From NCBI RefSeq assembly GCF_016595435.1, contig NZ_JAENIJ010000008.1:103024-167023 (forward strand): a DNA stretch of 64,000 bases, written 5' to 3'. The DNA is from Luteolibacter pohnpeiensis (GTDB taxonomy: Bacteria > Verrucomicrobiota > Verrucomicrobiia > Verrucomicrobiales > Akkermansiaceae). Under the pieces are notes generated by a model. It ran no database searches. It was not told the origin of the DNA and saw only the letters and a program-made list of their open reading frames with translations. Numbering within the stretch: the first letter of the stretch is position 1; every line of letters begins with the position of its first letter. Position numbers and translations under genes: made by a program. Positions 63,579 to 64,000 of the stretch are shown piece by piece.

Positions 63579-64000
63579 ATGACCACGAGTACCGCATCCC
63601 AATCCGCCGGAGTATCCTATCGGAAACTTCGCTTCACCTACGATTGGATGGGGCGTCGGATGCGGAAACAGGCATTCAGTAGTGCATCAGCCTGGCCACC
63701 AACTGAGGATTTGCGATTTGCTTATGATGGCTGGAACTTATACTCAGAGTATTCGGTGACGAGTGGTGTATTCTCCCTTAAGCGCGCTTACGCATGGGGA
63801 TTGGACCTATCGGGAACCGAGCAAGGAGCCGGTGGTGTCGGTGGGCTCCGCTCTGTCGCAGTGATAGGCGGTTCCAGCTACGCTCCCGGCTATGATGGCA
63901 ATGGCAACATCGTCGCATGGGCTGATAAAGCGACCGGTCAGGTGGTGGCACGCCAGGAATACGATCCATTCGGAGACAAGATCATCCACGAAGGCATCGA
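63579..64000 (+). CDS. RHS repeat core protein fragment, runs past window
   Basis: The end of the window encodes an RHS repeat core without a stop. Marker strings are FTYDWMGRRMRKQ, LRFAYDGWNLYSEY, YAWGLDLSGTEQGAGGVGGL, YDGNGNIVAWADKATGQVV and EYDPFGDKI. Complete RHS proteins are far longer and begin with other domains; here the frame is only open from 63543, so the 5' end is missing. It is either a truncated remnant or an orphan RHS module. The C-terminal toxin domain, if any, would lie beyond the window. Confidence 0.82.
   Translation, partial: MTTSTASQSAGVSYRKLRFTYDWMGRRMRKQAFSSASAWPPTEDLRFAYDGWNLYSEYSVTSGVFSLKRAYAWGLDLSGTEQGAGGVGGLRSVAVIGGSSYAPGYDGNGNIVAWADKATGQVVARQEYDPFGDKIIHEGI

Overview
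The window looks like chromosome from a Verrucomicrobiota-type bacterium. I infer this from the mix of genes: a DUF1080 protein, a large exported protein ending in a DSDxDG-type tail, an RHS fragment, a TonB-like glycine-rich VWA protein, and the RDD/SpoIIM/DUF4129/DUF4350/MoxR/DUF58 operon. GC is moderate (roughly mid-50s %, judged by eye) except for an AT-rich patch near the right edge. No rRNA, tRNA, CRISPR array or intact insertion sequence was seen.

Layout. 0-8 kb holds housekeeping genes: the ruvC start, a DEAD-box helicase, apaG-like, pdxJ-acpS, hemB, an AI-2E-type permease and a serine hydrolase. 7.3-14.0 kb is one operon for a MoxR-type AAA chaperone system: RDD, SpoIIM-like, DUF4129, DUF4350, MoxR, DUF58. 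14.1-20.2 kb is a four-gene signalling operon of hybrid kinase, CheR, CheB and a second hybrid kinase, joined by ATGA overlaps and with no chemoreceptor. 20.2-36.6 kb is rich in phosphate genes: a tandem glycerophosphodiesterase, a Tat-exported PhoD phosphatase, PPK1, a degenerate Ppx/GppA homologue and PPK2. Among them lie a VWA protein and a 1435-residue exported protein. 36.6-40.1 kb is a TetR-EmrB-EmrA efflux operon with two strong palindromes at its promoter. 40.2-42.8 kb has two RNA methyltransferases.

42.9-48.2 kb is an envelope locus: a zinc-ribbon TPM protein, a membrane-anchored TPM-like protein, an active HtrA and a pseudo-HtrA with an inserted PDZ, then an acyl carrier protein coupled to a flavin oxidoreductase. 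48.2-53.0 kb is a gcvT-gcvH-gcvP-NUDIX operon for glycine cleavage. 53.1-59.9 kb carries a pseudo-rhomboid with a zinc-finger-like tail and a long minus-strand run: ArsR-methyltransferase fusion, phosphodiester glycosidase, lipoprotein, DacA, BioF-like, DUF1080, FtsY. 59.9-62.6 kb is metK-ahcY, divergent from the ArsR-methyltransferase gene, which probably senses this pathway. The last 1.4 kb is different in character: inverted repeats, a frameshifted AT-rich secreted-protein gene and an RHS fragment that runs out of the window, which suggests a transferred or decaying RHS-associated island.

The observations I rate highest are the pseudo-HtrA with a PDZ inserted in its barrel, the Ppx homologue with His in place of both phosphate-loop Asp residues, the frameshifted gene plus RHS fragment, and an over-represented heptamer TGTTAGA/TCTAACA spread across the window.
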